Below, one piece after another: positions 36,102 through 47,300 of a DNA stretch of 64,000 bases (positions are counted from its first letter, which is position 1; every line of letters begins with the position of its first letter). The translations under genes and the position numbers were made by a program. Source of the DNA: Pohlia nutans (Eukaryota; Streptophyta; Bryopsida; Bryales; Mniaceae); contig CM040100.1 of assembly GCA_022496805.1 (NCBI GenBank), positions 21,977,009 to 22,041,008 of the forward strand, in the 5' to 3' direction. The notes under the pieces are model-generated. The model saw only the letters and a list, made by a program, of their open reading frames with translations. It was not told the origin of the DNA and searched no databases.

Positions 36102-36571
36102 AAAGAGGGTAGTGGTGAAGACCACTATTTGCTCTTTTGATCGCTAGCTCAGTGCAAACACTTGGCTGCCTCAAGGATAAAATAGGGCCGGTTGATTGGA
36201 ACAAATTTCCTACCATAATAACTCACTAACAGCACCAAGTCATGTATATCACACCGCCGCTCAAACGAACCCAATGTGAATCGAACCCGGACCACACAAA
36301 TGTGATACATCGCCCCTCACAAATCAACCAAAGAACTCATGACTTGGCGGTATTACTTATACAAAAACACACCTTATACTAAAATCAAACTCCCAAATCA
36401 TCAGTTCATGGTTACTTTATTTTGTTACTTGTTACTAAAGTGTCCATTTCCGGCAGGGGAGAGTAGTTTTGTTCCAATGTCCCTTTGTCTGGTGGACACT
36501 GGGTCATTGACATTATGAACGGACACTTTATTCACGCCGGCCTCGTGAAAGGGTTAGTGTTTCTATCTATC
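36102..36571 (+). other. LINE 3' leader
   Basis: Contains an antisense tRNA-like segment (about 36225-36355) enclosed by the 10-bp inverted repeat CCAAGTCATG, and a GC-richer tail ending in TCTATCTATC before the target duplication. Confidence 0.6.
36225..36355 (-). other. tRNA-like segment in LINE 3' leader
   Basis: On the minus strand, TCTTTGGTTGATTTGTGAG (A-box-like) is followed 30-40 bases later by GGTCCGGGTTCGATTC (B-box-like). The segment is bounded by CCAAGTCATG and its complement. It is not a full cloverleaf that I can fold by eye. Confidence 0.4.
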
Positions 36572-36585
36572 TATCATGTAGTACC
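36572..36585. repeat. LINE target-site duplication, 3' copy
   Basis: TATCATGTAGTACC, identical to 21270-21283. Confidence 0.85.
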
Positions 36586-36656
36586 TTACCTCAAAAAGTT
36601 ATGAGTTTGTGCTTCCTAGGGGCTGCATTTTGCCACAAGATGGAAGAAGCTGATCC

Positions 36657-37152
36657 CACAAGCAAATAAAAACAAGACTCCTATATGGGAAACGCAGACA
36701 AATTTCCCATAATTGTAACTTCCCCAGCATAACATTTAGTAGCCTTTAAGAAGGCTGCCTTTTAGTTTCATCTACCTTTATATATGGAGTGACCAGTGAT
36801 TTGTAATTGAATGGGCTATTGAATCAAATAAACAATTACAAGACTATTGAATTGTAACTGAGTGAGTGCTTTCGATTACTGTTCATCATAGTTAGTTGCT
36901 CTTGTTTAATGCCACTTGCCCCCATAGCTACTGATGTGATGTGAAATATCCCACATCGTTTCATTGGGGGATGAAATGATGTGGGATATTCCACATTATT
37001 CTGTTGGGGGAAGGCAACAGTCATAGAGGCTACTGAATGTTATGGGATCAAAAATACATTACAATCATCCCAAGAAAGTTACAATTGTGAGAATTTTTGT
37101 CCCACTTCCCATATGAAACTTCTGTGTGGGAATGTCTTTATCTCTCCCTGTG
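36657..37152. mobile_element. MITE related to 8844-9018
   Basis: The right end (37060-37152) closely matches the complement of the 8844-9018 arms: TCTCCCTGTG at the terminus, CCCAC, AATTGTAACTT. The left end (36657-36725) is more decayed. The interior is about 330 bp longer and is unrelated. Confidence 0.55.
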
Positions 37153-37536
37153 TGATACCGGTGACTGAGAAGGATCTTTCTGGTAGCGAGATCCCTATCA
37201 CACACCTGCACAGACATCAAGTGGTGCAAACAACCCATTCACACAATCCTCATGTGAAAATAGTAAAGCACCTGCTGATGCAAATGTGGGAGTGAAGTAA
37301 GATCTCTCTCACACTGTCAACTTTATTTCAATGCTATGATTTCCATCCTACTTCAGTTGGGGTGAGTAGCAAAACCAATTTGAAGTGCTTCAGTTTTCAA
37401 AATTGTGCTTGGAATCCAACATAAATCACAAAACTACTTGAAGAGTGACCCGGAAGACTGTGGAATTTAATTCAAGAAAGACTTTTATTCTGTAGTCATC
37501 TAAAAAGTGGGTGTCTGTGGTCAGAGATGACCTTAA

Positions 37537-38445
37537 CCCCTAAAATTCCTTGACCGTATTCTCACAAAAAACCATGAAAAACGCAGCATTTGGAAGTTGC
37601 AGAAGAAATCATATGTTTTTTAGTTTTTTCATCATTTAACCGTAAGATCTAATACCCAACTTGAATTTTCATGTGAGCACAAAATTTGAGAGCAAAATGA
37701 CCATTAGATTCTTAGATTATAAGGATCAAAGTTGCAAAAGAAGATTTTTTGGGGTTCAATCCGGTGACAAATTTGAACTTTAGAAATTAATATCTTTTTT
37801 TTGAATGGGTTAGAAATTCATTGAATGAAAAGGCCATGTTAACAATTGAGTTAAGTCTTCAAATATAAAATCTTGTAAGAAAAAAGCTCATACTAATTTT
37901 TTCATAAAACAATTACTAGAAGTGGGTACAAAGTGAAAGGAAAAAGAAAATCATTAATAAGTTTGACATGGAATTGTAAAATGTCAATCTTAACGGTGAG
38001 AATGTTGTACTTGGAAATCTTCACCCAGTGCCTTTTATTTCATTAAAAAATATCGAAAGTTGAGTTTAGAAATGAGCTTAAAAGTTTTTTTTGTCCAAAC
38101 TGCCCAAAAAACAGATCTCCTCATAACTTTTATCCCATTGCTCAAAATGGGTAGATTTAAAGCTTCATTTGTAGATAAAGATCAACCAATCATGAATCAA
38201 AAAAGAAATTTTGAAAAAGAGTAAAAAATAAAAAAATTCTTGCTGCCCGATCTCGCTTCAAAAACTTCAAATGCTTATAACTTTTGCAATGCTTATCGGA
38301 ATGACATGAAACGAAGTGCGACATGTAGAGTGTAGTTTTTAGAAGCTACACTGAAATTTTCATTGAAAATTTTAAAAGTATGAGGTCCCTAGAGGCTGCC
38401 CAAAAAGTGGAACGACCAGAATATGGTCGCTCAGAATTTTAGGGG
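37537..38445. mobile_element. 909-bp TTAA-flanked element
   Basis: TTAA at 37533-37536 and 38446-38449. The inverted ends are CCCCTAAAATTCC and its near complement. No transposase; it belongs to the same size class as the 15605-18641 element once that is freed of insertions. Confidence 0.7.
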
Positions 38446-38665
38446 TTAAACCACCAGATGATGGAGAGGGGTACCCAAAGGTGTTGCAGGTACCCAAGGG
38501 GTTGGCCGTTTGATTCTGGGTGTAGTTCTTATGGGCATTCCCCTACAATGGGTTGCCAAAAAGCAACTCATGTGCCTCAAATTTTATTTTTATTTTTAAA
38601 ATGGTTGTCGTAAATCAAGTTACAACAAATCTAAACAAAGGAGAACTAACTTTGACACCTATTTA

Positions 38666-39449
38666 GAGCATCTCCAACATGGCTCTTCAAATGAGTCCTC
38701 AACGATTGTGGCGTGGCTCCACAAGTTAACCCCTAACTGCCTAAGCATCCATTTTTTGGACGATGTACAGATTTCATCCAAAATTTCTCATCCGTCATGC
38801 ACTAATTGTAGTGTGGAATTTTTACTGTAGATTCTATGGGAAGTTAGCTTCATGCATATGTGATCCGATTAGAAAGGGGATGATTTGCAAAAAAATTATG
38901 CCTCATTTCATGTTGTAGTGATTCACCCAAAATATTGAAGATTTCAGTGTAAAAGTGCTCTAAAAAAAGTCAACTCATAAAATTAAGCAACCAAAATATC
39001 TCCAAAAATCACTACACTTAGAGTATTACATTTCAACCAATCACAATGAATTTCATCTGTAGATTGTCAATATCTTATTCGTAATTGAATTACAAAATAA
39101 TTTTGAATTTCACGTTTCAAATTTTATACAAAATTATTGGTAATAGCAATGATAGATCTAACCGTATGGATAGAATCTAAAATTCATAATGTACAACTTT
39201 TATTCATATATCAAGTTCAAAATATCCCTCTAGGTTGCATTTTATAATGCATCTTTGCAAAACTGCCGAATTTGGAGAGGGCTCTAGGCATTTAGGGGTT
39301 AAAAGGGCCCCCAAAAGGGCACCCTAGCACTCCAAATTTCTACCTTTTGGTGCATCTTGCCAAACTCCCTCTTGCACTCTAGATTCGGTCCTTTTCAAAT
39401 TTCATTACCGGTCTTTATGGAGAAATGTAATTGGAGATTGGAGATGCTC
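38666..39449. mobile_element. Tourist-like MITE (211 bp) holding a TTAA MITE
   Basis: The ends are inverted copies of GAGCATCTCCAA with the 3-bp duplication TTA at 38663-38665 and 39450-39452, as in PIF/Harbinger MITEs. Removing the nested TTAA element leaves about 211 bp. Confidence 0.7.
38730..39298. mobile_element. 569-bp TTAA MITE, nested
   Basis: TTAA at 38726-38729 and 39299-39302 flanks inverted ends CCCCTAACTGCC and CCCCTAAATGCC. Confidence 0.7.
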
Positions 39450-39949
39450 TTATGTGCAAGCATACATTAACCCTTAATCGCCGCCACTTTCCTCGTGGAT
39501 GAAAGGGTTTTGTAGTGTGGGTTCTTTGACATGAAATATTCAAGTAGTTACTTTTATGTAAGTGATGTCAAATTAGGAAAAAAATTGAAATTGAAATTGT
39601 TAGGCCCTTACGTTCTATGTGAGCTTCCATTTCAACAAAAAAAATTCCCAAAGTTTTGAGCTATAAAATGCGTACTAAATCCATTAATTGAGGTTGACAG
39701 ACAAATGAAAGTTGTAGATGATGATTTTTCCATGATAGACATATGGTTGGATTAAAAAATATTGTTGAAACTTGCTTGGCCGATTGAGCCATACAATAGC
39801 CCTAGTTGATTCAGTAGCACTTTACAGTGAAGATTCATCCAACTAACGAAGGAACACACGCCTTTGAATTTGACTGGTGCAAAGTGATATTATAAAGGTG
39901 TAAATATAGAGGGAACAATATTACCATATAATTTAACTTTTAAACTTTA

Positions 39950-40163
39950 ACTACTTGAGCGTTTATTTTTTGAACGATGTAAACGTTTCATCCATGTTTT
40001 CTCATCCGTCATGCACTTTTTGCAGTGTGGATTTTTTACAATAGACTTTATGGGAAGTTAGCTTCATGCATGTGTGAACCGATTAAAAAGGGGATGATTT
40101 GTGAATTTTTTATGCCTCATCCATTGTTGCAGTGATTCACCCAAAATTTTGAAGATTCAGTTA
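39950..40163. repeat. Partial copy of the 38730-39298 MITE
   Basis: About 210 bp align with the left half of that element (shared TCATCCGTCATGCACT, GGGAAGTTAGCTTCATGCAT, AGTGATTCACCCAAAAT); the right half is missing. Confidence 0.8.
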
Positions 40164-40439
40164 TAGCTTTAGTTGATTTCTTAGCTCAACTAATACTGCC
40201 ATTATAAAAAGGAATCTACAGTGGACACTGTAGACATCTACTGTATTCCTGGTGCACAATGACTGTATTGGAAGTGTACTGTACTAAGATCTAAGATGGA
40301 CTGTATAGCAAGTGGATTACTGTACCCAATTCAGATTCAGAATGGGTGAATGGAGTTCATAACCCAGACTTACAACCGAGCAGTAGAAGCGAGCTAAGAA
40401 CACGGAGTTCAGGGCGTTGAAAAATACCGATGCCCAATA

Positions 40440-41354
40440 TTAGCTTCCTTCAATGAGGGATGAATGCCCCCATGTTCCATCCCGGTATATTTAGAAACTA
40501 CGCAACGCAGTCTCCCGCGCAGTCTTCCGCTAGATTCCCGTGAGAGCGGGTCGTCGTGCGGTTTCGCGCGCGGTGTCGCAGTTGCGAGCGTGGTTCACAG
40601 CACGGTAGAAGTAACTCTCAAAACCCGTGCTGCGGTTGCGAACGTGGTTCGCCGCACGGTAGACGTCTCTCTCAAAACTCGTGCCAGGAACGCCCGCCGA
40701 GCGCCTGACCCGGGAGGCTTTGCTTTTTTGTTTGCCCGGCTTTTTGTTGCTTCTTATTCCACAGGGTGGAGGCGACACCATCGCCGTCCCTAGACCTTTG
40801 CTAATCCGTGGACCCGCGGTTCCGCTTGCAGCTGTGCTAGGAAAAACGTGTCGTGGATCTGCGTTCATCAAGCCCGCTCCAGTTTCATTTGGCTCGGTGA
40901 ATGGACTGCCAGATCTCTTAGCTTACGGGTGAGACAGAGGCGCCATTATTCTGTGTTTTCTGACTCAGAAATGCCGCTGGAGCTCTGATGAGGTGATGAA
41001 TGCTGAGGTTTCTTTGTTTGCGCCTCGGTTCGTTTTTTTTCGTGGTGTTCCAATATAGAGGAGAGAAACAGTTGAGGTGCATTGAAATGGCGATTTGAGC
41101 TTCCGTAAGTTCTTATATGTCGCATTTTGGTGCTACTGTATGACATTTTTGCTAACCTTTAAGGAAATTGTAGGTTCCGACTCTGTTTTTTGGATCACGG
41201 GATTGCTGAGGTTCTGGAAAATGCAAATATGAGTGAGAGAAGCTCATTGGTGCTTTTTAGGGGTCGCGGTGGAGTGTGGAAATCAGAGTGAAAGGCATGC
41301 TGTGTGGAAAAAACTGTTACCGAGTGGTGAAATACAGAGCACTAGCTGTATAGA
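40440..41354 (+). promoter_or_regulatory. Promoter and 5' leader of the RME-8-like gene
   Basis: The DNA turns GC- and CpG-rich here after AT-rich intergenic sequence. A TATA-like TATATTTA lies near 40485-40492, so transcription may begin about 30 bases downstream. A GTGAG donor (40930) and an ATTGTAG acceptor (about 41173) could mark a leader intron. A 54-bp unit is tandemly duplicated at 40581-40688. Confidence 0.45.
40581..40688. repeat. 54-bp tandem duplication in the 5' leader
   Basis: GTTGCGAGCGTGGTTC and the 38 following bases recur 54 bases later with about ten differences. The length is a multiple of three and an open frame runs through both copies, but the position near a TATA-like site argues for leader DNA. 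Confidence 0.7.
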
Positions 41355-44300
41355 ATGGATTTCCAGGTGTTCCTTGTGCGCCAGGGGCCAAAAGCGCGCA
41401 CAGGAAATCGGTTGCTGCGAATACTGGAGCATGGCATCTCCGTGGTGCCTTTGCTTGCGGCCAACCCCGTGGCAGCTGAATACAGCTTCGAGCACATTGC
41501 TAGAGTCACTGCGTCGCATGATGATCCAGCGGAGCTTTCAATGGAAATTCTGGACACCACGAAGCAGAGCCACGGTTACGATACACTCCGCTTCTATTGC
41601 GACTCCAGATCTGCTCTGCTAACTGTCCTTCTCAATCGGATCGACGAGGTGAATGGCATTGGTAAGTGTCCTTTTATCAGAGCCCAGTTTGTCGTGGTAA
41701 TTTATCGAGTAGGAGTCTTCAATGCACCTCATCTTTTTTCTGGAGAGACTCCACACGCATCTTCCTCTTACTATCAATCCCTCCTGCATTGAATAGTGTC
41801 ATCTCAGCAGCTGCTCTGATGGTACTGATCGAAGATGCTCCTCATCAGCAGGTTTTCATCATTAGTATTTGGTCAATTAGTTCCAGGCTTGTCGTCTGTT
41901 GAACGCGAGTGCAGCAAAAGTAGTACTTCACATGATTTTCGTGAGTGTGAAATTGCCGTGCTCTGGAAAAGGTGCAGATGCAGTGTTGGAATAGGAGAGA
42001 GTTGCTTTTTATATTCCGCAATGATGATTTTAATCTGACAAATTTGCATTTTATTACTCTGTTGTACAAATTCCAGCTGAATTTTCCGTGGATATTGTAG
42101 AACTAGCTCACCTATTTCTGTGCCGGTTGCTCATCCCTCTACATTCCTCAACAATAAATTGTTCGACTTCATATTTATTCTAATTTGGCAAATAATGCGA
42201 TTATTCGAAATGTTTGAAACGGAGTTAAACCTCCTGAACATGACAGGGTTTAGGTTCTGTGATTATTTTCCGTATGGAATTGGTGCCATCACTTACGAGG
42301 ATACCTGATGAACCTTTTCTTGTGTTTGTGCTGCCTTCTGTCTAATCGGAAGAACTTATTTTATTTTCGGTCTTGGGATTTACCACTCTTTCAGGTACAG
42401 ACTTTACCCTTAAGAAACACAGTAATCAGCGAGGTGGGCTAGTGGACACAGTTTTACGTGTTCGGAGTGCCTCGCTTGTCAAGATGGTCAATATTGGGCA
42501 CCGGCAAGAGAGACGCCGGGTAAGTAATAATTCCTATTAGCTTCCCAAGGAATGGGAGGCTTTAGAGTAATTGAGCCTAGTATCGACCATAGATCATCAC
42601 ATTTGCCGTAGATTAGAAAAGTTTCTTGCATCATTGGCTGATGTGGTCTAGCATAGGTCTTATTTTCATGGTTTTAAATTTCCTTTTCTTAACTTGTGTG
42701 TGAGAATACTGCAGATGAAAGGAGCAAAGAGAGTAAACTTCAAAGATATTGTGAAGCTGGAAACGTTGAGTGACGATGAGCACATTGTATTGGTGTACCT
42801 TGCCTCGCGTGTTATGCGGCTCTCTCTCAAGGACTCGTTGCCATTCTTGCTAGCCGTCCAACGTAACATGAAGGTGAGTAGCCACAAGTGCTTTTTTAGC
42901 CCTTTTAAGAGGCATTTCTTTTCATGCCGCTTGAAAACTCTGCGGTTAACACCAGGAGATTTATTCCACAGTGGAAATCCATTGTTTTGTGTCCTGATGC
43001 TGATCCTGGGGGTTCTTGCAGTCCAATTTAAAATTGGATATTGAGATCCAGAAGATAACGAGTTCTACAATGATTGAGAATGTTGCGGCTTACCTAAGAA
43101 AAGGGGTGAGTGAAATAGGTGATAAATGTGCTTTTATTCTCATTTGAATGCTAATTTGCATGATTTTTACTAACCTAACCTGTTTGGTAATAAATTTTCT
43201 GTTTAACATAGGGTCCTTTGGGGAGACTGTGGATGACTTCAGCATCTTCCTGACTTGAGTGTGATCCTCTTCCAGAAAGATTCCCCTGTTCTATATAAAT
43301 TTGAAGTTAATAAGCGTCAGGAGTCAACTAAGCAAGAACGGCAGAGAGTGGTGTGTATTACTAAGGAGTATCTTATTGAAAAGTGGCTCGACCATGTGAT
43401 AGGCATACACAGGTATTAATTTTTCCTCTGATGACGTGTAATATTTGGTATTTTATGCTTCCTGCAATTTATCAATGATTCTTTTCATCCCTGAATTTTA
43501 TTAACTTGTTGTACATGTGCAAGGGTCAGTCTTCCATCTTGAGAATTAATTTAGTGTGGAAACTTTGTCAAACTGGAGTTGGGGTTCTCTACATATTCTG
43601 CTGTCTTGGTGAATTATTAAAGAGGAACTTTGGGTGGACGTTTCTGAGTTTGCTTTCTATGAACTTCTGGATATCAGTGTTGTTAGTTTGTGACTTTGGA
43701 GCATTAGATACTAATAGTTGAAGGTGCATTGTAGAGTGCAATGCAGTATCTGAAATCGAGCTCATCTCTGTTGCAGCTTAAAGGATATTCTAGGTCTTAT
43801 TGTCAGCGAGAAGGACGATCGAGAGGTGACCGTGGAGTTCAGATCTTGGAGGTCTACCCAGTACCTTTTTGATAATAGGGACGACTTTTTGGCCAGTATG
43901 GCCGATTTGATGGGCGTTGAAAAGGGTTCTGAGTTTAGCATTCGACTGGAGCCCTATTTTCCTCATGTTCTTCCGGACAAGTTACCAGCATTTTATCAGG
44001 TGTCATTCTGCGATCTTGCAATTGCGGTTCTTTGCATGCCTCTGGACATCTATGTAGTCCAATGTGAAATATTTGTGCAAGGTATTTTAAAATTTTCAGA
44101 CCCTGTTTCCTCTAGGATTCGGAAACTGTATTTCTAACCACCGTTTTAATCAGAATGAATGCGAGGCATACTTTCTCAACCGTTTTATTGGAACCTTCAA
44201 CTCCATTCGTGATCCTACGGCGTTGCATCTTGCACTGAAGGAGTATGCCTGCAATATTCATGTGAGCTCTCTTTAATGGTCCTCTGTTAAGCTCTTTACT

Positions 44301-47300
44301 TGGTCTATGTGCTGAATTGAGCAATTTGAGTGCTTTAAATTAAAATTCATATTGTTAATCATTTAGGTTGAACTGGAAATGTATCTTGATGGACTTCATC
44401 ATGTAATGCAGGTAGGAGATTCACAATGCAGTGATTTTAAGGTTCTTCAAGCTGTCACGGACACCTTGAAAGACTCTGTAGGTGAGCAGATTTGCCATCG
44501 ATTTCACGCCATATCTTAGTTTTCCAAGAATCTGCATATGTAGAACTTTTTACAGAGTTACGGATTATTGGGAGTAGTTGGTGAAGCATCATAAACTTCT
44601 CAGTTCATACTTGCTACATGCACAAGGCGATCCAAATATGCTCATTGTAATGTGGAGATCATTTGCCCTTGAATCAGGTGGTGCTGGCCAAGATTATGTT
44701 CGTGCTACTACCTGTTGCCTTGTCCTTCAGAGGCTTCTGGCATCTCGACCCTGCTTTGAGTCTGTCAGGAGTATGCCTGAAGTTATAACTGTCCTGTTTC
44801 AGGTACTCTTTCTAATTAGTTTGGGAAGCCACATTGTTTACTGTTCAATGACTAAATAAGCAGAGAATTTCCACTTCCTTAATGTAAAGTTTTCGTGGTT
44901 GTCTGTGGCTCCCTTTTCTAGAATACCCTTTAAGTTGTCGTTTCTGGTTCATACAGCTCGCTGTATGGGGAATCTGTGTCTCATTAGATTAGTCAATGCC
45001 TACTAGGTTCTTCTGAGGCAGATGGCGGTTGTCATTATCAAACATCTTTAAACTCTCGTTAAAATGTGATGTGTACTTGGTTCATGTCCTACTTGGTTTT
45101 GTGGGTTGCCCCTTTGTTTATTCTGGACGTCTTTGACATGGGCACTTCATTGCTGGCTTTGGCACAGTGCATGCGATCAGAGAACAGTGTGCTTTCATAT
45201 CTTGCCACAGTGGCTGTTCGAGGAACCATCAAGTTTGCTGCCGAGCATGGTAGTGTGGAGATTGGGATTGCTACGAAGGTGAAACGCTTGAGCCCAAGTT
45301 TACATTTCTGATCACTCCGATTTCTCATGTGTTAAAAAATGCGAGTGCTGTTGTGCTTTTTCCGATTTGTATGTCTTCCGATCTCATTTGATTTGTTGTA
45401 TTTTCTGTCATTTTGTAGCAAGAATTTGCAAATAGGGTGGCAGTGTTGAGTTCGGATCGTCTTCAGCAGTTAGTGAAACTACTTCACACACACTCACTTA
45501 CCAAGAAGAGTGCTTTGGAGGTACAAAGCACGCTGCCTATCGTTCTGCTAAAGCTTTGAGTACAAAATTTACTATGTCTCATTTGCATGGGCTTGCTTAG
45601 CAGAAATGTTTTAGTGTACCGTCTTCTGTCTTCTTGATTGTTTGCATCGGCTGGCATCGTTCCTACTATGGATTGAGAAGAAATGCATTCCTTGCGTGCT
45701 GTAGAAAGCTTAATCTATGTAACATTGTTGCGAAGAAGCTCAACACAGCTTCTTGTCCAACTGTGTTCTGACTCTACTTGATTATCGTGCTTCAAAATGA
45801 TGCAGATTGTGGGCCTTCTGGATATCTTGATCTTGTCGCTCACGTCACAGCCCATTGAATACGAAGCAGGGCGAACATGGATTAAGGTAACTAAGGCATG
45901 GTTTATTTTCATATTTTTATTTTGATTTTTTCTGCAGTCAATGTTTTGGTTAGTGAATCGCACTGGTTAAACTGACCTTCGTCAGTTTGAAGGAGTGATG
46001 ATTAATGCCGAACAATTATATTTTATTTTTTCTAGCAGTTTGCAAATCTTTTGTAACTTTTTACCTTCTATTATTCCTACAGGCCTATGAATCGTCAATC
46101 ATGGCCGCAGCGAATGTACTATGTGCAGTGTCTAGGTCTACAAGTTCTGTTGTCTTTCACAGGTACATTTCTTCACATCTATTATTCTTCACATTTGCTA
46201 GAGGGATATGAGTGAAGACACAGGGGGAGACTACTTGTACTGGGATTTCTTAAAACATAGTTGTGGTACGGGTTAAAAATGTTTGCTAGAGGTAGTGAAC
46301 TTTTCCATCTTTTGCTGTTCTTGGTGGAATTCACTACCTACCTATCTATGGGAATTAAATAATCATTCATGTGTTAGCATTACGAACTTGGAGTTTGACA
46401 TTGTGGCAGTAATGCGGTGCTGCTGAGAGCACTTCTCACGAAGACCTCGCTTCCTGTGTCCAGTCATCTGCAAGTATGTGGTCAAAGTTTCCTGGCTAAT
46501 TGTAATTGTTCTGGATTATCAGAGGCTTTTTTAATTTCAATTTTATCTTTTACGTTTGGCATTATCCGTGGTTTTTGGGAGATTGGCGCAAAAATTTGTT
46601 GACATATTTGCCGTGTGCTTCGCAGAAATATTGCCTTGGTCGTTGTGTGCTTTTCATGCACTTAAAGACGGCACTCTTCTCCAAGCAGGAGCATGTTCGC
46701 TTTTTGAGTGGTAACCTGGTTTTCCTTCTGATGGAAGGCAACCGTGATGCACGAAAAGTTTTGGAGGTCCTTCTTCCGAAGGTTAGTTTATTTCCTGTCT
46801 TGGATTTGTGTAGATTATAAATGCTTGTGAGCATATAGTTGTGCTGCTTTTATTCTTGCTTCTCTTTGCATACGAACATCCCCAGCTGACTACAATACAT
46901 TTGACAACGTTTTGTTGAAGATGACGAGTAGAGGTGTTGAGCTTACGATGTCCTTGGCTGATGTAGCTTGTGGGCTTACTGTCGATTCTGTCTTGGTTCA
47001 GGGTGTCATGCAGCTATATGCCAGTAAGGTAGCTGAAGTGAAATTGGCAGGCAAGGTAAGCGAAACAAGATGTCGGAATATATGTGGTAATTTGACCTTT
47101 GATTTCATTTTTTGAAGTTCGGTGATCAACCAGAGTCCCTCTCAGTAGTTTGTGCTTGACCGTTTCTGAGTTCCCTGCAATTGAGTAAAGCAAATTCAAG
47201 CTCATACACATAGTGTCTGCAGGATAAGGCAAGTGGAAATCTTTCAGCGTGGATTGATACTCTGGAAGTACTGCGAAGTCAAACACTTCAAACACCTGTT

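Larger units (their letters stand above)
21284..36571 (+). mobile_element. Giant Dualen-like LINE retrotransposon, full length but inactive
   Basis: The element lies between identical 14-bp duplications and ends in a short TATC repeat, as many LINEs do. Subtracting the nested CACTA and MITE leaves about 11.6 kb; most LINEs are 4-7 kb. It has a ~1.06-kb 5' leader, ORF1 (gag-like), ORF2 (2A-like peptide, APE endonuclease, reverse transcriptase, PCIF1-like domain, RNase H, zinc knuckle plus restriction-like endonuclease) and a ~470-bp 3' leader. From about 28 kb onward the plus strand is strikingly A- and C-rich and G-poor, unlike the flanks. Two endonucleases of different type in one protein recall Dualen/RandI elements of green algae. 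The perfect duplication suggests a fairly young insertion, but many stops and frameshifts make it inactive. Confidence 0.85.

Noticed and set aside
40464..40793. Open frame of 109 codons upstream of the RME-8-like gene
   Set aside because: It overlaps the TATA-like site and the GC-rich leader, has no known domain, and does not splice clearly into exon 1.
44558..44580. In-frame TAG in exon 9 of the RME-8-like gene
   Set aside because: It appears only if exon 9 starts at 44558. Using a GTAGG donor after 44477 and the acceptor before 44578 keeps the frame with no stop.
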